DNA of 64,000 nt from Anaerophilus nitritigenes (GTDB lineage Bacteria; Bacillota; Clostridia; Peptostreptococcales; Thermotaleaceae), in assembly GCF_004138215.1 (NCBI RefSeq), contig NZ_RYYS01000054.1, forward strand, positions 1 through 64,000. Direction: 5' to 3'. The notes under the pieces were generated by a model that had not been told where the DNA came from, searched no databases, and was given only the letters and a program-made list of their open reading frames with translations. Shown here one piece after another: positions 52,247 through 60,881 of this stretch. The translations under genes and the position numbers were made by a program. Positions within the stretch are counted from its first letter, which is position 1. Every line of letters begins with the position of its first letter.

Positions 52247-53007
52247 ATGCATTAAAAAATATAAAAGTTTTATATGTAGAGGATGAACCTATTACAAGAA
52301 ATCAAGTTTTTAGATTTTTAAAAAAGAGAATTGGAAAAGTAATTACAGCAGAAAATGGAGAAGACGGTATTAAAAAGTTTATAGAGCATCAACCAGATGT
52401 GATCATTACAGATTTAGTTATGCCAGATATGAGTGGTATTGAGATGATGAAAAAAATAAGAGGTGACGGTCATCGTTGTCCTGTAATTATTACTTCTGCT
52501 TTGTCAGATTCTAATACAATTTTAGAAACAGTAGATTTAAAAATAGAAAAGTACTTAATTAAACCAATTGATATCAATATATTGATGAGTAATTTAATAG
52601 AGATTGCTATTGACGAATTAGAGGATAAAGAAGATTTGTTAGTAGTAAATCATGAATTTATATTAACAGATGATAAAAAGATGGAAATAGAACTTGAAAT
52701 TAGAAACTTATATTCAAAGTATTTAAAACAGGTTACAGGAAAAGGAGCAAAATTGATTCAAGTTTTTATAAAGGGCAAAGAAATTGAAATTCTTTTAAAA
52801 GAAAATTTAACTACATTAGAAGAATATCTATTAAGGGCAGGAGATCATTTTAAAACTATAGAAGTCATTCGAAAAACCATTTATGAACATACAATAAAAG
52901 AAGTTGAAAAAGAAATAGAGAATTTAATCAATAGAAAAGTACATGTAACAAAAATAGAAATATATCCAAGGGAAAAATATGAAAGACTTTTATTAAATAT
53001 ATATTAG
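52234..53007 (+). CDS. Response regulator with C-terminal MpsC/DUF2294-like domain
   Basis: A 257-residue protein. The receiver (residues 8-125) has VEDE (acidic pair), phospho-Asp in IITDLVMPDMSG, Thr/Ser in ITSAL and Lys in YLIKPID. The C-terminal 110 residues match the DUF2294/MpsC pattern: MEIELEIRNLYSKYLKQVTGKGA, then IEILLKENLTTLEEYLL, and IENLINRKVHVTKIEI. MpsC is named from a cation-translocating, membrane-potential-generating system in Staphylococcus; the domain's biochemistry is unsettled. No DNA-binding domain is present. Translation is coupled to the degenerate kinase. Confidence 0.82.
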   Translation: MEGLNALKNIKVLYVEDEPITRNQVFRFLKKRIGKVITAENGEDGIKKFIEHQPDVIITDLVMPDMSGIEMMKKIRGDGHRCPVIITSALSDSNTILETVDLKIEKYLIKPIDINILMSNLIEIAIDELEDKEDLLVVNHEFILTDDKKMEIELEIRNLYSKYLKQVTGKGAKLIQVFIKGKEIEILLKENLTTLEEYLLRAGDHFKTIEVIRKTIYEHTIKEVEKEIENLINRKVHVTKIEIYPREKYERLLLNIY

Positions 53008-53021
53008 TATACAAGAAATAT

Positions 53022-53051
53022 TTGACATAATATCATATAATATGATATTAT
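53022..53051 (+). promoter_or_regulatory. Promoter overlapped by a 10-bp inverted repeat
   Basis: TTGACA (53022-53027), 18 bp, TATTAT (53046-53051). ATAATATCAT (53027-53036) and ATGATATTAT (53042-53051) form a perfect dyad covering spacer and -10, the layout of a repressor operator. Confidence 0.55.
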
Positions 53052-53256
53052 ATTTACATAAAGATAGTACATCTTAATGAATAGAGATAGATATATGTAT
53101 ATATAAGCTATTTTTATCTTAAGAGAATGATCAATTCTATAAAAATAAAATAAGTTAGGTTATGGAACAACTATTTGAATCAAATAATATATTTGCAATT
53201 TAAATGGTCCATAATAAAAGATTTTTAGATCTTTTATTGTGGGCCATTTTTGTTTT
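53052..53256 (+). ncRNA. Orphan transcript region ending in a strong terminator
   Basis: From the promoter at 53022-53051 to a 21-bp hairpin (53202-53222 with 53229-53249, two G-U pairs) and long T run there is no usable gene. The unit of about 190 nt could be a small RNA, or a terminated leader of the DNA-binding protein gene at 53376. Confidence 0.4.
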
Positions 53257-53375
53257 TTTAGAAAATATATAGATAAAAATAATCTCCGGAGATGAAATGA
53301 TAAATACTTTTATAATACTTAAGGATCATATAGAAATGATAAAAACTATGATTAGGGATTAAAGGGGGAAGAAAT

Positions 53376-53969
53376 ATGGCATATAAAAAATGGACACAAG
53401 AAGAAATAGAATATTTAATTTGTAACTATAGTAAAAAAAGTATTATGGATATTGCAAAGGATCTAGATAGAACAAAAGACTCTGTATTTAAAAAAGCCAA
53501 AAGAATAGGTCTTACAACAGAATTGAGATATTGGTCAGAGGCAGAAGTAGAGTTTTTATTAGACAAATGGGGAAAAAAGACTGCAGAGTTTATTGCAGAT
53601 GAACTCGATCGAAGTATTGTTTCTATTAGAAAAAAAGCTATTGAATTAAAGTTAGGACCAGAAATTATTGCAAACGGAGAGTTTTTGACTACAGGAGATA
53701 TTGGATATCTTTTAAATAAGAATCCAAGTTTAATTTATAGATGGATTAGAGAAGGATTTATGAAAGGAAGAAGATTTGGAAAAAAGAAAGTATTTCAAAT
53801 CAAGCCTGATCAATTTATAAAATTTTTACAAAGCCACCCAGAAAAATGGGATGGAGAAAGAGCTAGGACTGATTTAATCAAACCTTATTTTTATTGTTCA
53901 AGCTGTGCAGATGTGCCAGATTGGTTTATAAATAAAATTGAAAATGATTTATACTCAGATGCAGTATAA
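53376..53969 (+). CDS. DNA-binding protein with two SANT/Myb-like repeats and a third HTH
   Basis: A 197-residue basic protein. Two tandem repeats (about residues 4-46 and 52-95) share the pattern W..EE...L...Y.KK....IA..LDR....V..KA..LGL, typical of Myb/SANT or GcrA-like helix-turn-helix modules. Residues about 103-150 look like an excisionase/MerR-type HTH (LTTGDIGYLLNKNPSLIYRWIREG) with a basic wing. The tail has CSSC. Probably a regulator or a former phage protein; no phage genes adjoin. GGGGGAAG precedes the ATG. Confidence 0.72.
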   Translation: MAYKKWTQEEIEYLICNYSKKSIMDIAKDLDRTKDSVFKKAKRIGLTTELRYWSEAEVEFLLDKWGKKTAEFIADELDRSIVSIRKKAIELKLGPEIIANGEFLTTGDIGYLLNKNPSLIYRWIREGFMKGRRFGKKKVFQIKPDQFIKFLQSHPEKWDGERARTDLIKPYFYCSSCADVPDWFINKIENDLYSDAV

Positions 53970-53984
53970 GTTTGTATATAGCAT

Positions 53985-54007
53985 AGAACCCGTAAGGGTT
54001 CTTTTTA
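53985..54007 (+). terminator. Terminator after the DNA-binding protein gene
   Basis: AGAACCC-GTAA-GGGTTCT (53985-54002) followed by TTTT. Confidence 0.9.
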
Positions 54008-54031
54008 TATAAAGGATTTTAAAATAATGAA

Positions 54032-54060
54032 TTGACAAATTTATCAATTATTAGTAAAAT
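54032..54060 (+). promoter_or_regulatory. Promoter of the MATE gene
   Basis: TTGACA (54032-54037), 17 bp, TAAAAT (54055-54060). Confidence 0.75.
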
Positions 54061-54112
54061 ATAATTTAGTATATACAAAAATTTTCTATTACCTATAGAC
54101 AAGTGAAGAAGC

Positions 54113-54145
54113 TAACCACTTTGAAAAAACTTCAAGGTGGTTTTA
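54113..54145 (+). terminator. Leader terminator/attenuator before the MATE gene
   Basis: ACCACTTTGAA pairs with TTCAAGGTGGT (one G-U), then TTTTATTTTT. It lies within the leader, about 45 nt after the expected start, so it probably attenuates the exporter gene. An upstream AAGTG could pair with CACTT and compete with it. Confidence 0.6.
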
Positions 54146-54179
54146 TTTTTAGGGATTATTAAGAAGGGAGTAAATAAGA

Positions 54180-55562
54180 ATGACAAAAATAATTCAAAAT
54201 TTATACAAGTATCTATTTCAAGACAAGAAGTTTTATCAAAATTTATATAAAATTGCTTTACCTATTATTATTCAAAACTTTATTGCTTCTTCCCTAAATA
54301 TGGTAGATACCATGATGATCGGAAGGGTAGGAGAAATCCAAATTGCAGCAGTAGGTATTGCAAATCAATACTTTTTTTTATTTAATTTATTGCTTATAGG
54401 AATATGTAGTGGTTGTGGTATTTTTATTTCTCAGTTTTGGGGAAAAAGAGACATTGTAAATATAAAGAAAGTATTAGGAATGGGTATGATTGCAGGGGCA
54501 GTTCTGGCTACTATCTTTACAGTAATAGCTTTATATATACCTAATCAAATTATCAATATTTTTAATACAGATCCAAAAGTTATATCAGAAGGAGTAAAAT
54601 ACTTAAAAATTGTTTGTATAAGCTATATATTTACTGCCATTACTTTTAATTTTGGATTTGCATCAAGATGTATAGAAAATGCAATTTTACCAATGATCGT
54701 AAGCAGTTTTGCTCTTTTGTTTAATACTTTTTTTAACTATGTATTTATTTTTGGAAATTTTGGATCAAAGGCTATGGGTGTTGAAGGAGCAGCTTTAGCA
54801 ACACTTCTTGCAAGAATTATTGAGGCAAGTCTTTTAGTAGGTTATATTTATTTTTCAAAAGGAGTATTAGCAGCTAAATGTAGTGAAATGTTTTCTTTAA
54901 GTAAAGATTTTATTAAAAAAGTATTGGATACAGTGATTCCTGTAGTTTTAAATGAAGGATGTTGGGGGCTTGGATTTGTTGTATATTCAGTGGCATATGG
55001 AAGAATAGGGATGCAGGCAATGGCTGCAGTTCAAATTTGTAATACAGTACAAAATGTATTTATGGTATTTATATTTGGGATGTCTAATGCATCTGTAGTT
55101 ATGATTGGAAATCAAATAGGAGCAGGACATGAAGATCAAGCTAAAATATATGCAAAAAGATTTTCTTTATTGGCATGTTTAGTCGGAATTTGTTTGGCTT
55201 CTATTTTGGCAATAAGTGCCCCATTTATTTTATCTTTCTTTAATATATCTGATACGGTATATCATAGTGCTCTTATGATCTTATATATTAATGCAGGAAT
55301 TTTACTCATAAGAGTGTTTAATTGTCTTTTAATAGTAGGGATTTTAAGAGCAGGAGGAGATGCTAAACGTGCTCTTTTTATAGAAGCTTTTACTATGTGG
55401 TGTATTGGTGTTCCATTGGCATTTTTAGGAGCATTTTATTTTAAATTACCTGTACACTATGTAGTAGCATTAGTAACTGTAGAAGAACTGTTTAAATTTA
55501 TTCTTGGTATTCCAAGATTATTGTCTAATAAATGGATAAGGAATATAACTGAAAATATGTGA
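54180..55562 (+). CDS. MATE-family multidrug/cation efflux protein
   Basis: A 460-residue membrane protein with 12 helices in two homologous halves. The N-lobe has IALPIIIQNFIASSLNMVDTMMIGRVG (cited in part) and GICSGCGIFISQFWGK; the C-lobe has the matching NASVVMIGNQIGAG. Residues such as ARIIEASLLVGY fit the DinF/NorM group. It exports drugs, dyes or metabolites using a Na+ or H+ gradient. GAAGGGAG precedes the ATG. The leader terminator suggests its expression is conditional. Confidence 0.93.
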   Translation: MTKIIQNLYKYLFQDKKFYQNLYKIALPIIIQNFIASSLNMVDTMMIGRVGEIQIAAVGIANQYFFLFNLLLIGICSGCGIFISQFWGKRDIVNIKKVLGMGMIAGAVLATIFTVIALYIPNQIINIFNTDPKVISEGVKYLKIVCISYIFTAITFNFGFASRCIENAILPMIVSSFALLFNTFFNYVFIFGNFGSKAMGVEGAALATLLARIIEASLLVGYIYFSKGVLAAKCSEMFSLSKDFIKKVLDTVIPVVLNEGCWGLGFVVYSVAYGRIGMQAMAAVQICNTVQNVFMVFIFGMSNASVVMIGNQIGAGHEDQAKIYAKRFSLLACLVGICLASILAISAPFILSFFNISDTVYHSALMILYINAGILLIRVFNCLLIVGILRAGGDAKRALFIEAFTMWCIGVPLAFLGAFYFKLPVHYVVALVTVEELFKFILGIPRLLSNKWIRNITENM

Positions 55563-55570
55563 TTCTATGA

Positions 55571-55606
55571 AAAATAGCCAAGTGAAATATTTTACTTGGC
55601 TATTTT
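55571..55606. terminator. Bidirectional terminator between the MATE and xapX genes
   Basis: AAAATAGCCAAGT (55571-55583) pairs with ACTTGGCTATTTT (55594-55606), T runs on both strands. The xapX-like coding end lies in the right arm. Confidence 0.88.
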
Positions 55607-55771
55607 AGTTAAAATTTGTATCAAGTATTCAGTTCCTTTGAATCCAAGAAAAAGACCAATGATACCTGCTATTCCTGCCAAAGTAGGAGGAGCTGGTAAT
55701 GGAAGTTTAAGATATGAAAAAATACTTCCTGTAATTGCTCCTGTTAATAGTGCCATGAAAACAAGCTTCAT
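55592..55771 (-). CDS. XapX-domain (DUF1427) small membrane protein
   Basis: A 59-residue protein easily overlooked because of its size. It starts MKLVFMALLTGAITGSIF and contains KLPLPAPPTLAGIAGIIGLFLGFK, the XapX signature of two membrane helices separated by a Pro-rich turn. GGGGGC precedes the ATG. It lies 16 nt downstream of the MTA/SAH deaminase gene and is the last gene of the nucleoside operon, consistent with the family name, which comes from a xanthosine-utilisation locus. Function unknown; a transport role is a guess. Confidence 0.85.
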   Translation of the reverse strand: MKLVFMALLTGAITGSIFSYLKLPLPAPPTLAGIAGIIGLFLGFKGTEYLIQILTKIAK

Positions 55772-55787
55772 GATATTGCCCCCAAGT

Positions 55788-57068
55788 TTACTGTATTAGT
55801 TTTTTACAGCATTTCTCCACATTTTCATAGACTAAATTTAAATCAATAGTTGTAAGTTTTCTATTTTCTAATAATATATTCCCATCTACAATAACTGTGT
55901 CTACATCAGATGGATAAACAGAATAAGCAAGAGCAGAAATTAAGTTATGTTTAGGAAATAAATGAGGACTATTTAAGTTGATTAAAATTAAATCTGCACA
56001 TTTTCCAACTTCTATAGATCCAACTTGATCATCTATTCCTAAAGCGTATGCCCCATTTATAGTTGCCATCTTAAGAGCAGTGTGAGAAGGTAAGACAGTA
56101 CTATTATTTGTAACAGCTTTATTAAGAATACATGCTAATTTTATTTCTTCAAACATATTTAAATTGTTATTACTACAAGAGCTATCTGTTCCTAAAGCTA
56201 CATTTACACCTGTATCTAAAAGTTTATGTATAGGAGCAAATCCATTTGCAAGCTTTAAATTGCTTACAGGATTATTGAGTACATGAACATTTTTTTCTTT
56301 TAAAATTTGTATATCTTCTTCAGATAAATGAACGCAATGAGCAGCTAAAGTTCTTACGTCAAATATACCTATGTCATAAAGATGTTTTACAGGAGATGTA
56401 GAGTATTTTTTAAAACTATCTTCTACTTCTTTTTTACTTTCACTTAAATGAATATGAATCCCAGTATTTAATTCTTTGGCAATAGGAATCATTTTTTTTA
56501 AGTAATCAGAAGAACAAGTATAAGGAGCATGAGGGGCAATCAAAGTTTTGATTCTATTGTTATTAGATCCATGCCATTTTTTATATAAAGATTTACTTTT
56601 TTTAAAAGTGTCATCTTTTGAATGATCAAACAATGTTTCACAAATAAATCCTCTCATCTTTGAATCTTTTGCAGCATTTCCTACAGCATCTGCAAAATTA
56701 TACATATCATTAAAACAAGTAACTCCTGATAAGATAAGCTCTGCAATGCTTAGTAAACTTCCCCAATATACTATTTCATGGGTCAAATTTTTTTCAATAG
56801 GCCATACTTTTTTTGTAAGCCATTCCCAAAGAGGAAGATCATCTGCATAATTTCTTACTAAAGACATAGGTAGATGAGTATGAGTATTGATAAGGCCTGG
56901 CATAATGATTTTATTCGATCCATCTATAACTTTATCATAGTAAGAAATTTCTTCTACATCTCCAATGCTTGAAATAATACCATCTTCTATTCCAATATCT
57001 TTTTTTTGTATAGATACTTCTTCATTTTGAAATAATAGTAAAGATCCATTTTGAATTAATATTTTCAT
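55788..57068 (-). CDS. mtaD: 5-methylthioadenosine/S-adenosylhomocysteine deaminase-type amidohydrolase
   Basis: A 426-residue amidohydrolase. Metal ligands: HTHLP (about residues 63-67), HIHLSE (about 207), the AAHCVHL His and TDSS Asp (about 300). MSLVRNYADDLPLWEWL is typical of MTA/SAH deaminase and close chlorohydrolase-like relatives. It deaminates adenosine-type nucleosides to the inosyl form, so it fits this nucleoside operon. Adenosine itself may be a substrate. AAGGAGCG precedes the ATG. Confidence 0.9.
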   Translation of the reverse strand: MKILIQNGSLLLFQNEEVSIQKKDIGIEDGIISSIGDVEEISYYDKVIDGSNKIIMPGLINTHTHLPMSLVRNYADDLPLWEWLTKKVWPIEKNLTHEIVYWGSLLSIAELILSGVTCFNDMYNFADAVGNAAKDSKMRGFICETLFDHSKDDTFKKSKSLYKKWHGSNNNRIKTLIAPHAPYTCSSDYLKKMIPIAKELNTGIHIHLSESKKEVEDSFKKYSTSPVKHLYDIGIFDVRTLAAHCVHLSEEDIQILKEKNVHVLNNPVSNLKLANGFAPIHKLLDTGVNVALGTDSSCSNNNLNMFEEIKLACILNKAVTNNSTVLPSHTALKMATINGAYALGIDDQVGSIEVGKCADLILINLNSPHLFPKHNLISALAYSVYPSDVDTVIVDGNILLENRKLTTIDLNLVYENVEKCCKKLIQ

Positions 57069-57088
57069 AAAATTACGCTCCTTGTACG

Positions 57089-58414
57089 TTAATAACGAAT
57101 GGAATCATTTTGTGTTATGATTCCTTTAATGAGTGGTTTTTTATATACTTTTTCTTTGATAATATCATAAGCATCTATAATCATAGATTCAGCTTGTGCT
57201 TGTTTATCAATGCTATTTGCATAAATGGTAGCAATTTTTTCTCCCTTTTTTATAAAGTCTCCTATTTTTTTATGAAGAACAATTCCAACAGATAAATCAA
57301 TAGGACTTTCCTTTGTTTCTCTACCTGCTCCCAGTATAAGGGATGCTATTCCTATTAAATCTGCATGAATACGATTTATATATCCTTCATAAGAAGAGGA
57401 AATAGGAGTAATAAATTTTGGTATAGGAAAAAGATTAGGATCATCTACAAATTTTTCATCTCCACCCTGTATACGCACCCATTCTTTTAATTTATCAATT
57501 CCTTTTTTAGAAGAAATGATGTCTTGAAGAATAGTTTTAGCTTCTTGTACGTCTTTCGCTTGTTTTCCTAATACAAGCATATGAGAACCTAAGGTTAAGC
57601 AAAGCTCTGTTAAATCATCAGGACCATTTCCATTTAATGTATCAATCGCTTCTTTTACTTCTAATATATTTCCTACAGCAAATCCAAGAGGTTGATCCAT
57701 ATCTGTAATTACAGCCATAGTATCTTTATTCATACCTATTCCTATATCTACCATTTCTTGTGCAAGATGAAAAGAACTATCTAGATCCTTCATGAATGCA
57801 CCACTACCAGTTTTTACATCTAGTACAATGGCATCTGCACCAGATGAAATTTTCTTACTCATAATGCTACTTGCAATTAAAGATAAATTATCAACAGTAG
57901 CAGTTACATCTCTAAGAGAATAAAGTTTTTTATCAGCAGGAGTCAAATTACCAGTTTGTCCTCCTAAAGATATTTTTATACGATTTACATTTTCGATAAA
58001 TTGTTCTATACGCAAATTGACACAAAAGCCTTCAAAGGATTCTAATTTATCTATAGTTCCTCCTGTATGACCTAAGCCTCGGCCAGACATTTTTGCAACA
58101 GGAACACCTGCTGCTGCTACCAAAGGAGCTAGTATAAGAGTAGTAGTGTCTCCTACACCACCAGTACTATGTTTGTCTACCTTTATACCGTCTATTTTTG
58201 AAAGATCTATAGTATCTCCACTATTTACCATAGCCTTTGTTAAATCTAGTGTTTCTTTTTTGTTCATCTTTTGAAAATAAATAGCCATCATAAGAGCTGA
58301 AACTTGATAATCTGGTATATCTCCCTTTGTGTATCCTTCTATGAAAAAGTTTATTTCTTCTGTAGTTAATTCTTTACCATCTCTTTTTTTTGCAATAATA
58401 TCATACATTCTCAT
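57089..58414 (-). CDS. pdp: Pyrimidine-nucleoside phosphorylase
   Basis: A 441-residue enzyme that splits thymidine/uridine with phosphate. Seen: MYDIIAKKRDGKELT at the start, the phosphate-binding KHSTGGVGD (about 82-90), KMSGRGLGHTGGTIDKLES and KKISSGADAIVLDVKTG. The ATG at 58414 follows GAGGTG; the in-frame GTG at 58423 lies within that site. It sits between punA and mtaD in one operon. Full length. Confidence 0.96.
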   Translation of the reverse strand: MRMYDIIAKKRDGKELTTEEINFFIEGYTKGDIPDYQVSALMMAIYFQKMNKKETLDLTKAMVNSGDTIDLSKIDGIKVDKHSTGGVGDTTTLILAPLVAAAGVPVAKMSGRGLGHTGGTIDKLESFEGFCVNLRIEQFIENVNRIKISLGGQTGNLTPADKKLYSLRDVTATVDNLSLIASSIMSKKISSGADAIVLDVKTGSGAFMKDLDSSFHLAQEMVDIGIGMNKDTMAVITDMDQPLGFAVGNILEVKEAIDTLNGNGPDDLTELCLTLGSHMLVLGKQAKDVQEAKTILQDIISSKKGIDKLKEWVRIQGGDEKFVDDPNLFPIPKFITPISSSYEGYINRIHADLIGIASLILGAGRETKESPIDLSVGIVLHKKIGDFIKKGEKIATIYANSIDKQAQAESMIIDAYDIIKEKVYKKPLIKGIITQNDSIRY

Positions 58415-58425
58415 TTTATTCACCT

Positions 58426-59244
58426 CTATATATTTTTGATTACATTTTTCATAAGAAGAAGAAACTTTTCTCTTACTCTTTGAGAAGTTTCCATTACCTC
58501 GTTATGATCTAGAGGCTCATTAAGTATTCCTGCTGCCATATTGGTCATACAAGAAATACCGATGACTTTGATTCCACTATGTATAGCAATAATCACTTCT
58601 GGAACAGTAGACATACCGACTGCATCTGCTCCAAGTATGCGTACCATTTTTACTTCTGCTGGAGTTTCGTAGGTAGGACCGCTCATGCAAGCATATATTC
58701 CTTCTTTGATAGAAATATTTAAAGACCTTGCAATTTCTTTTACTCTTTCCCTTAAATCTTTGTCATAAGCATTAGACATATCAGGAAATCTTGTACCGAA
58801 TTCTTTTAAATTTTTTCCAATCAAAGGATGATCTCCAGAAAGATTTAAATGATCAGAAATAAGCATCAGATCTCCTGGTTCATAAGAAGTATTTACAGCA
58901 CCAGCAGCATTTGTAACGATTAAAGTGTTTACTCCTAAAAGTTTCATAACTCGCACAGGAAAGGTTACTTCTTCCATTTTATAACCTTCATAAAAATGGA
59001 AACGTCCTTGCATAGCAATAACTCTTTTTCCTTCCAAAGTACCTATTACTAACTGTCCAGCATGACCTTCTACAGTAGATACAGGAAAATGTGGAATCTC
59101 ACTATAAGGATATATTTCTTTTTCTTCAATTTGATCGGCTAATGAACCAAGCCCTGATCCTAATATTAAACCTATTTCAGGATGAACTTTTGTTGTATTT
59201 AATATATATTTAGCAGATTCTTGTATTCTTTCATACAATTGCAT
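58426..59244 (-). CDS. punA: Purine-nucleoside phosphorylase (trimeric type)
   Basis: A 272-residue phosphorylase for inosine/guanosine. Motifs: IGLILGSGLGSLADQ (about 24-38), GHAGQLVIG, MQGRFHFYEGY, LIVTNAAGAVN and GMSTVPEVIIA. These place it in the PunA/trimeric family rather than DeoD. The start has AGGGAGGTC upstream. It lies 12 nt after deoC; products of the phosphorylases feed deoC via deoxyribose phosphate. Confidence 0.96.
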   Translation of the reverse strand: MQLYERIQESAKYILNTTKVHPEIGLILGSGLGSLADQIEEKEIYPYSEIPHFPVSTVEGHAGQLVIGTLEGKRVIAMQGRFHFYEGYKMEEVTFPVRVMKLLGVNTLIVTNAAGAVNTSYEPGDLMLISDHLNLSGDHPLIGKNLKEFGTRFPDMSNAYDKDLRERVKEIARSLNISIKEGIYACMSGPTYETPAEVKMVRILGADAVGMSTVPEVIIAIHSGIKVIGISCMTNMAAGILNEPLDHNEVMETSQRVREKFLLLMKNVIKNI

Positions 59245-59256
59245 ATGATGACCTCC

Positions 59257-59922
59257 CTAATAATTATAATTTGTAGTTTCATTTTTTATAATGGCTACAG
59301 ATGCACTTGCACCAATTCTAGTAGCACCAGCTTTAATCATTTTTAATACATCTTCTTTTGTTCGTATGCCTCCAGATGCTTTTACACCTAGTAAGTCTCC
59401 CACAGTTTTTTTCATTAAAGCCACATCTTCTACAGTTGCTCCTCCTGTGCTAAATCCTGTAGAAGTTTTTACAAAATGAGCTCCTGCTTTTTTTGAAATT
59501 TCACAAGCTTTTATGATCTCTTCTTTGGTAAGTAAACAATTTTCAAGAATGACTTTTACTAAGGCTTTATCACTTGATACATCTACAACAGCCTTAATAT
59601 CATCATATACAAAATCATAATTTTCGTTCTTTAAAGCACCTACATTGATCACCATGTCAATTTCAGTAGAACCAAGTTCTATAGCTAAAGAAGTTTCAAA
59701 AGCTTTTACGGTTGTAGCTACTGCTCCTAAAGGAAAACCTATTACAGTAGTTACCCCAATAGAAGTATCTTTAAGCTCTTTTGCTACATATTCTGTAAAA
59801 CAACTATTTACACATACAGATGGAAAATGGTATTCTTTTGCTTCCTCGCATATTTTTTTAATATCTTCTTTTGTTGCATCTGGTTTTAATAAAGTATGGT
59901 CAATCATAGATGCAAGATTCAT
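59257..59922 (-). CDS. deoC: Deoxyribose-phosphate aldolase
   Basis: A 221-residue class I aldolase that converts 2-deoxyribose 5-phosphate to acetaldehyde and glyceraldehyde 3-phosphate. The Schiff-base Lys is in HFVKTSTGF (about 152), the second Lys in GVKASGGIR (about 180), and the early [11 protein letters not shown] block is present. It is the first gene of the nucleoside-salvage operon deoC-punA-pdp-mtaD-xapX. GGAGGGATAC precedes the ATG. No phosphopentomutase gene is seen in the window. Confidence 0.97.
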   Translation of the reverse strand: MNLASMIDHTLLKPDATKEDIKKICEEAKEYHFPSVCVNSCFTEYVAKELKDTSIGVTTVIGFPLGAVATTVKAFETSLAIELGSTEIDMVINVGALKNENYDFVYDDIKAVVDVSSDKALVKVILENCLLTKEEIIKACEISKKAGAHFVKTSTGFSTGGATVEDVALMKKTVGDLLGVKASGGIRTKEDVLKMIKAGATRIGASASVAIIKNETTNYNY

Positions 59923-60106
59923 ATGTATCCCTCCATTTTTGTAATTGGATAATCATGTATATGTTATAATCCTATCTGAAAAATATAGTATTGTGAATAG
60001 ACTTTTTAAAAAATAATGGAATTTAAGTTGATTTTATTATTTACAAGTGATACATATCTTATAATATATGTGAATAAAATCATATTTGGACAATATTTTT
60101 ATATTT

Positions 60107-60133
60107 TTGACATTGTATATTTTATGGTACAAT
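60107..60133 (+). promoter_or_regulatory. Candidate extended -10 promoter of a two-component operon
   Basis: TTGACA (60107-60112) and TACAAT (60128-60133), with TGG before the -10, spaced 15 bp. The short spacer suggests reliance on the extended -10. Confidence 0.5.
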
Positions 60134-60167
60134 CAAATAAAAGAATACATGTATAAGGAGTTTTCTT

Positions 60168-60866
60168 ATGAAACAAAAGATATTGATTGTAGAAGATGAA
60201 AGAAGTATAAGAAGTTTATTAAAAGTTACATTTAAGACAAATGGCTATGATATTATAGAAGCAAAAAGTGGAGAAGAAGGTCTTCAAAAGGCACGAGAAG
60301 AAAAACCTATCATAGCACTTTTAGATGTAATGTTACCAGGGATTAATGGCTTTGAAGTATGTAAAAAATTAAGAAAAGATTTTCAAAATATAGGAATTAT
60401 TATGCTGACAGCTCGTGGACAAGATATGGATAAAATATCAGGACTTCAATTAGGAGCGGATGACTATATGATCAAACCATTTAATCCTACAGAACTGGTT
60501 TTAAGAGTACAAGCACTGATTCGACGTATGAATCATGAACAAAAAGATAAAAATAGTGTTCCTAAAAGTGGGCCTTTCCATATTGAGACACATGCACATA
60601 TTGTATATAAAGATGGAAAATCAATTGATATGACACCAAAAGAATATCTACTTATGGAATTATTTTTAGAGAATGAAGGAAAAGCTTTTACAAGAGATGA
60701 ATTGTTAGATCGTGTATGGGGATGGGAATATGTAGGGGATACCAAGATTGTAGATGTGAATATTCGAAGACTTAGAACAAAAATAGAAGAAGATTCTTCT
60801 AAACCTGTTTATATTGAAACTGTTTGGGGAGTAGGATATAGATGGAAAAAAAGAGATGAAGAGTAA
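60168..60866 (+). CDS. OmpR/PhoB-family response regulator
   Basis: A 232-residue regulator. Receiver: VEDE acidic pair (about residues 8-11), phospho-Asp in IALLDVMLPGING (about 54), Thr in LTARG and Lys in YMIKPFNP. The winged helix (about 135-230) has TPKEYLLMELFLEN and ends TVWGVGYRWKK. TAAGGAG precedes the ATG. The kinase gene follows after 15 nt, then a lipoprotein gene and a Crp/Fnr-type gene in the same direction. Confidence 0.94.
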   Translation: MKQKILIVEDERSIRSLLKVTFKTNGYDIIEAKSGEEGLQKAREEKPIIALLDVMLPGINGFEVCKKLRKDFQNIGIIMLTARGQDMDKISGLQLGADDYMIKPFNPTELVLRVQALIRRMNHEQKDKNSVPKSGPFHIETHAHIVYKDGKSIDMTPKEYLLMELFLENEGKAFTRDELLDRVWGWEYVGDTKIVDVNIRRLRTKIEEDSSKPVYIETVWGVGYRWKKRDEE

Positions 60867-60881
60867 TTTTAGGGAGAAACT

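Noticed and set aside
55596..55799. 67-aa plus-strand frame overlapping xapX
   Set aside because: It is the opposite strand of the XapX gene, which has the recognisable family sequence and ribosome site.
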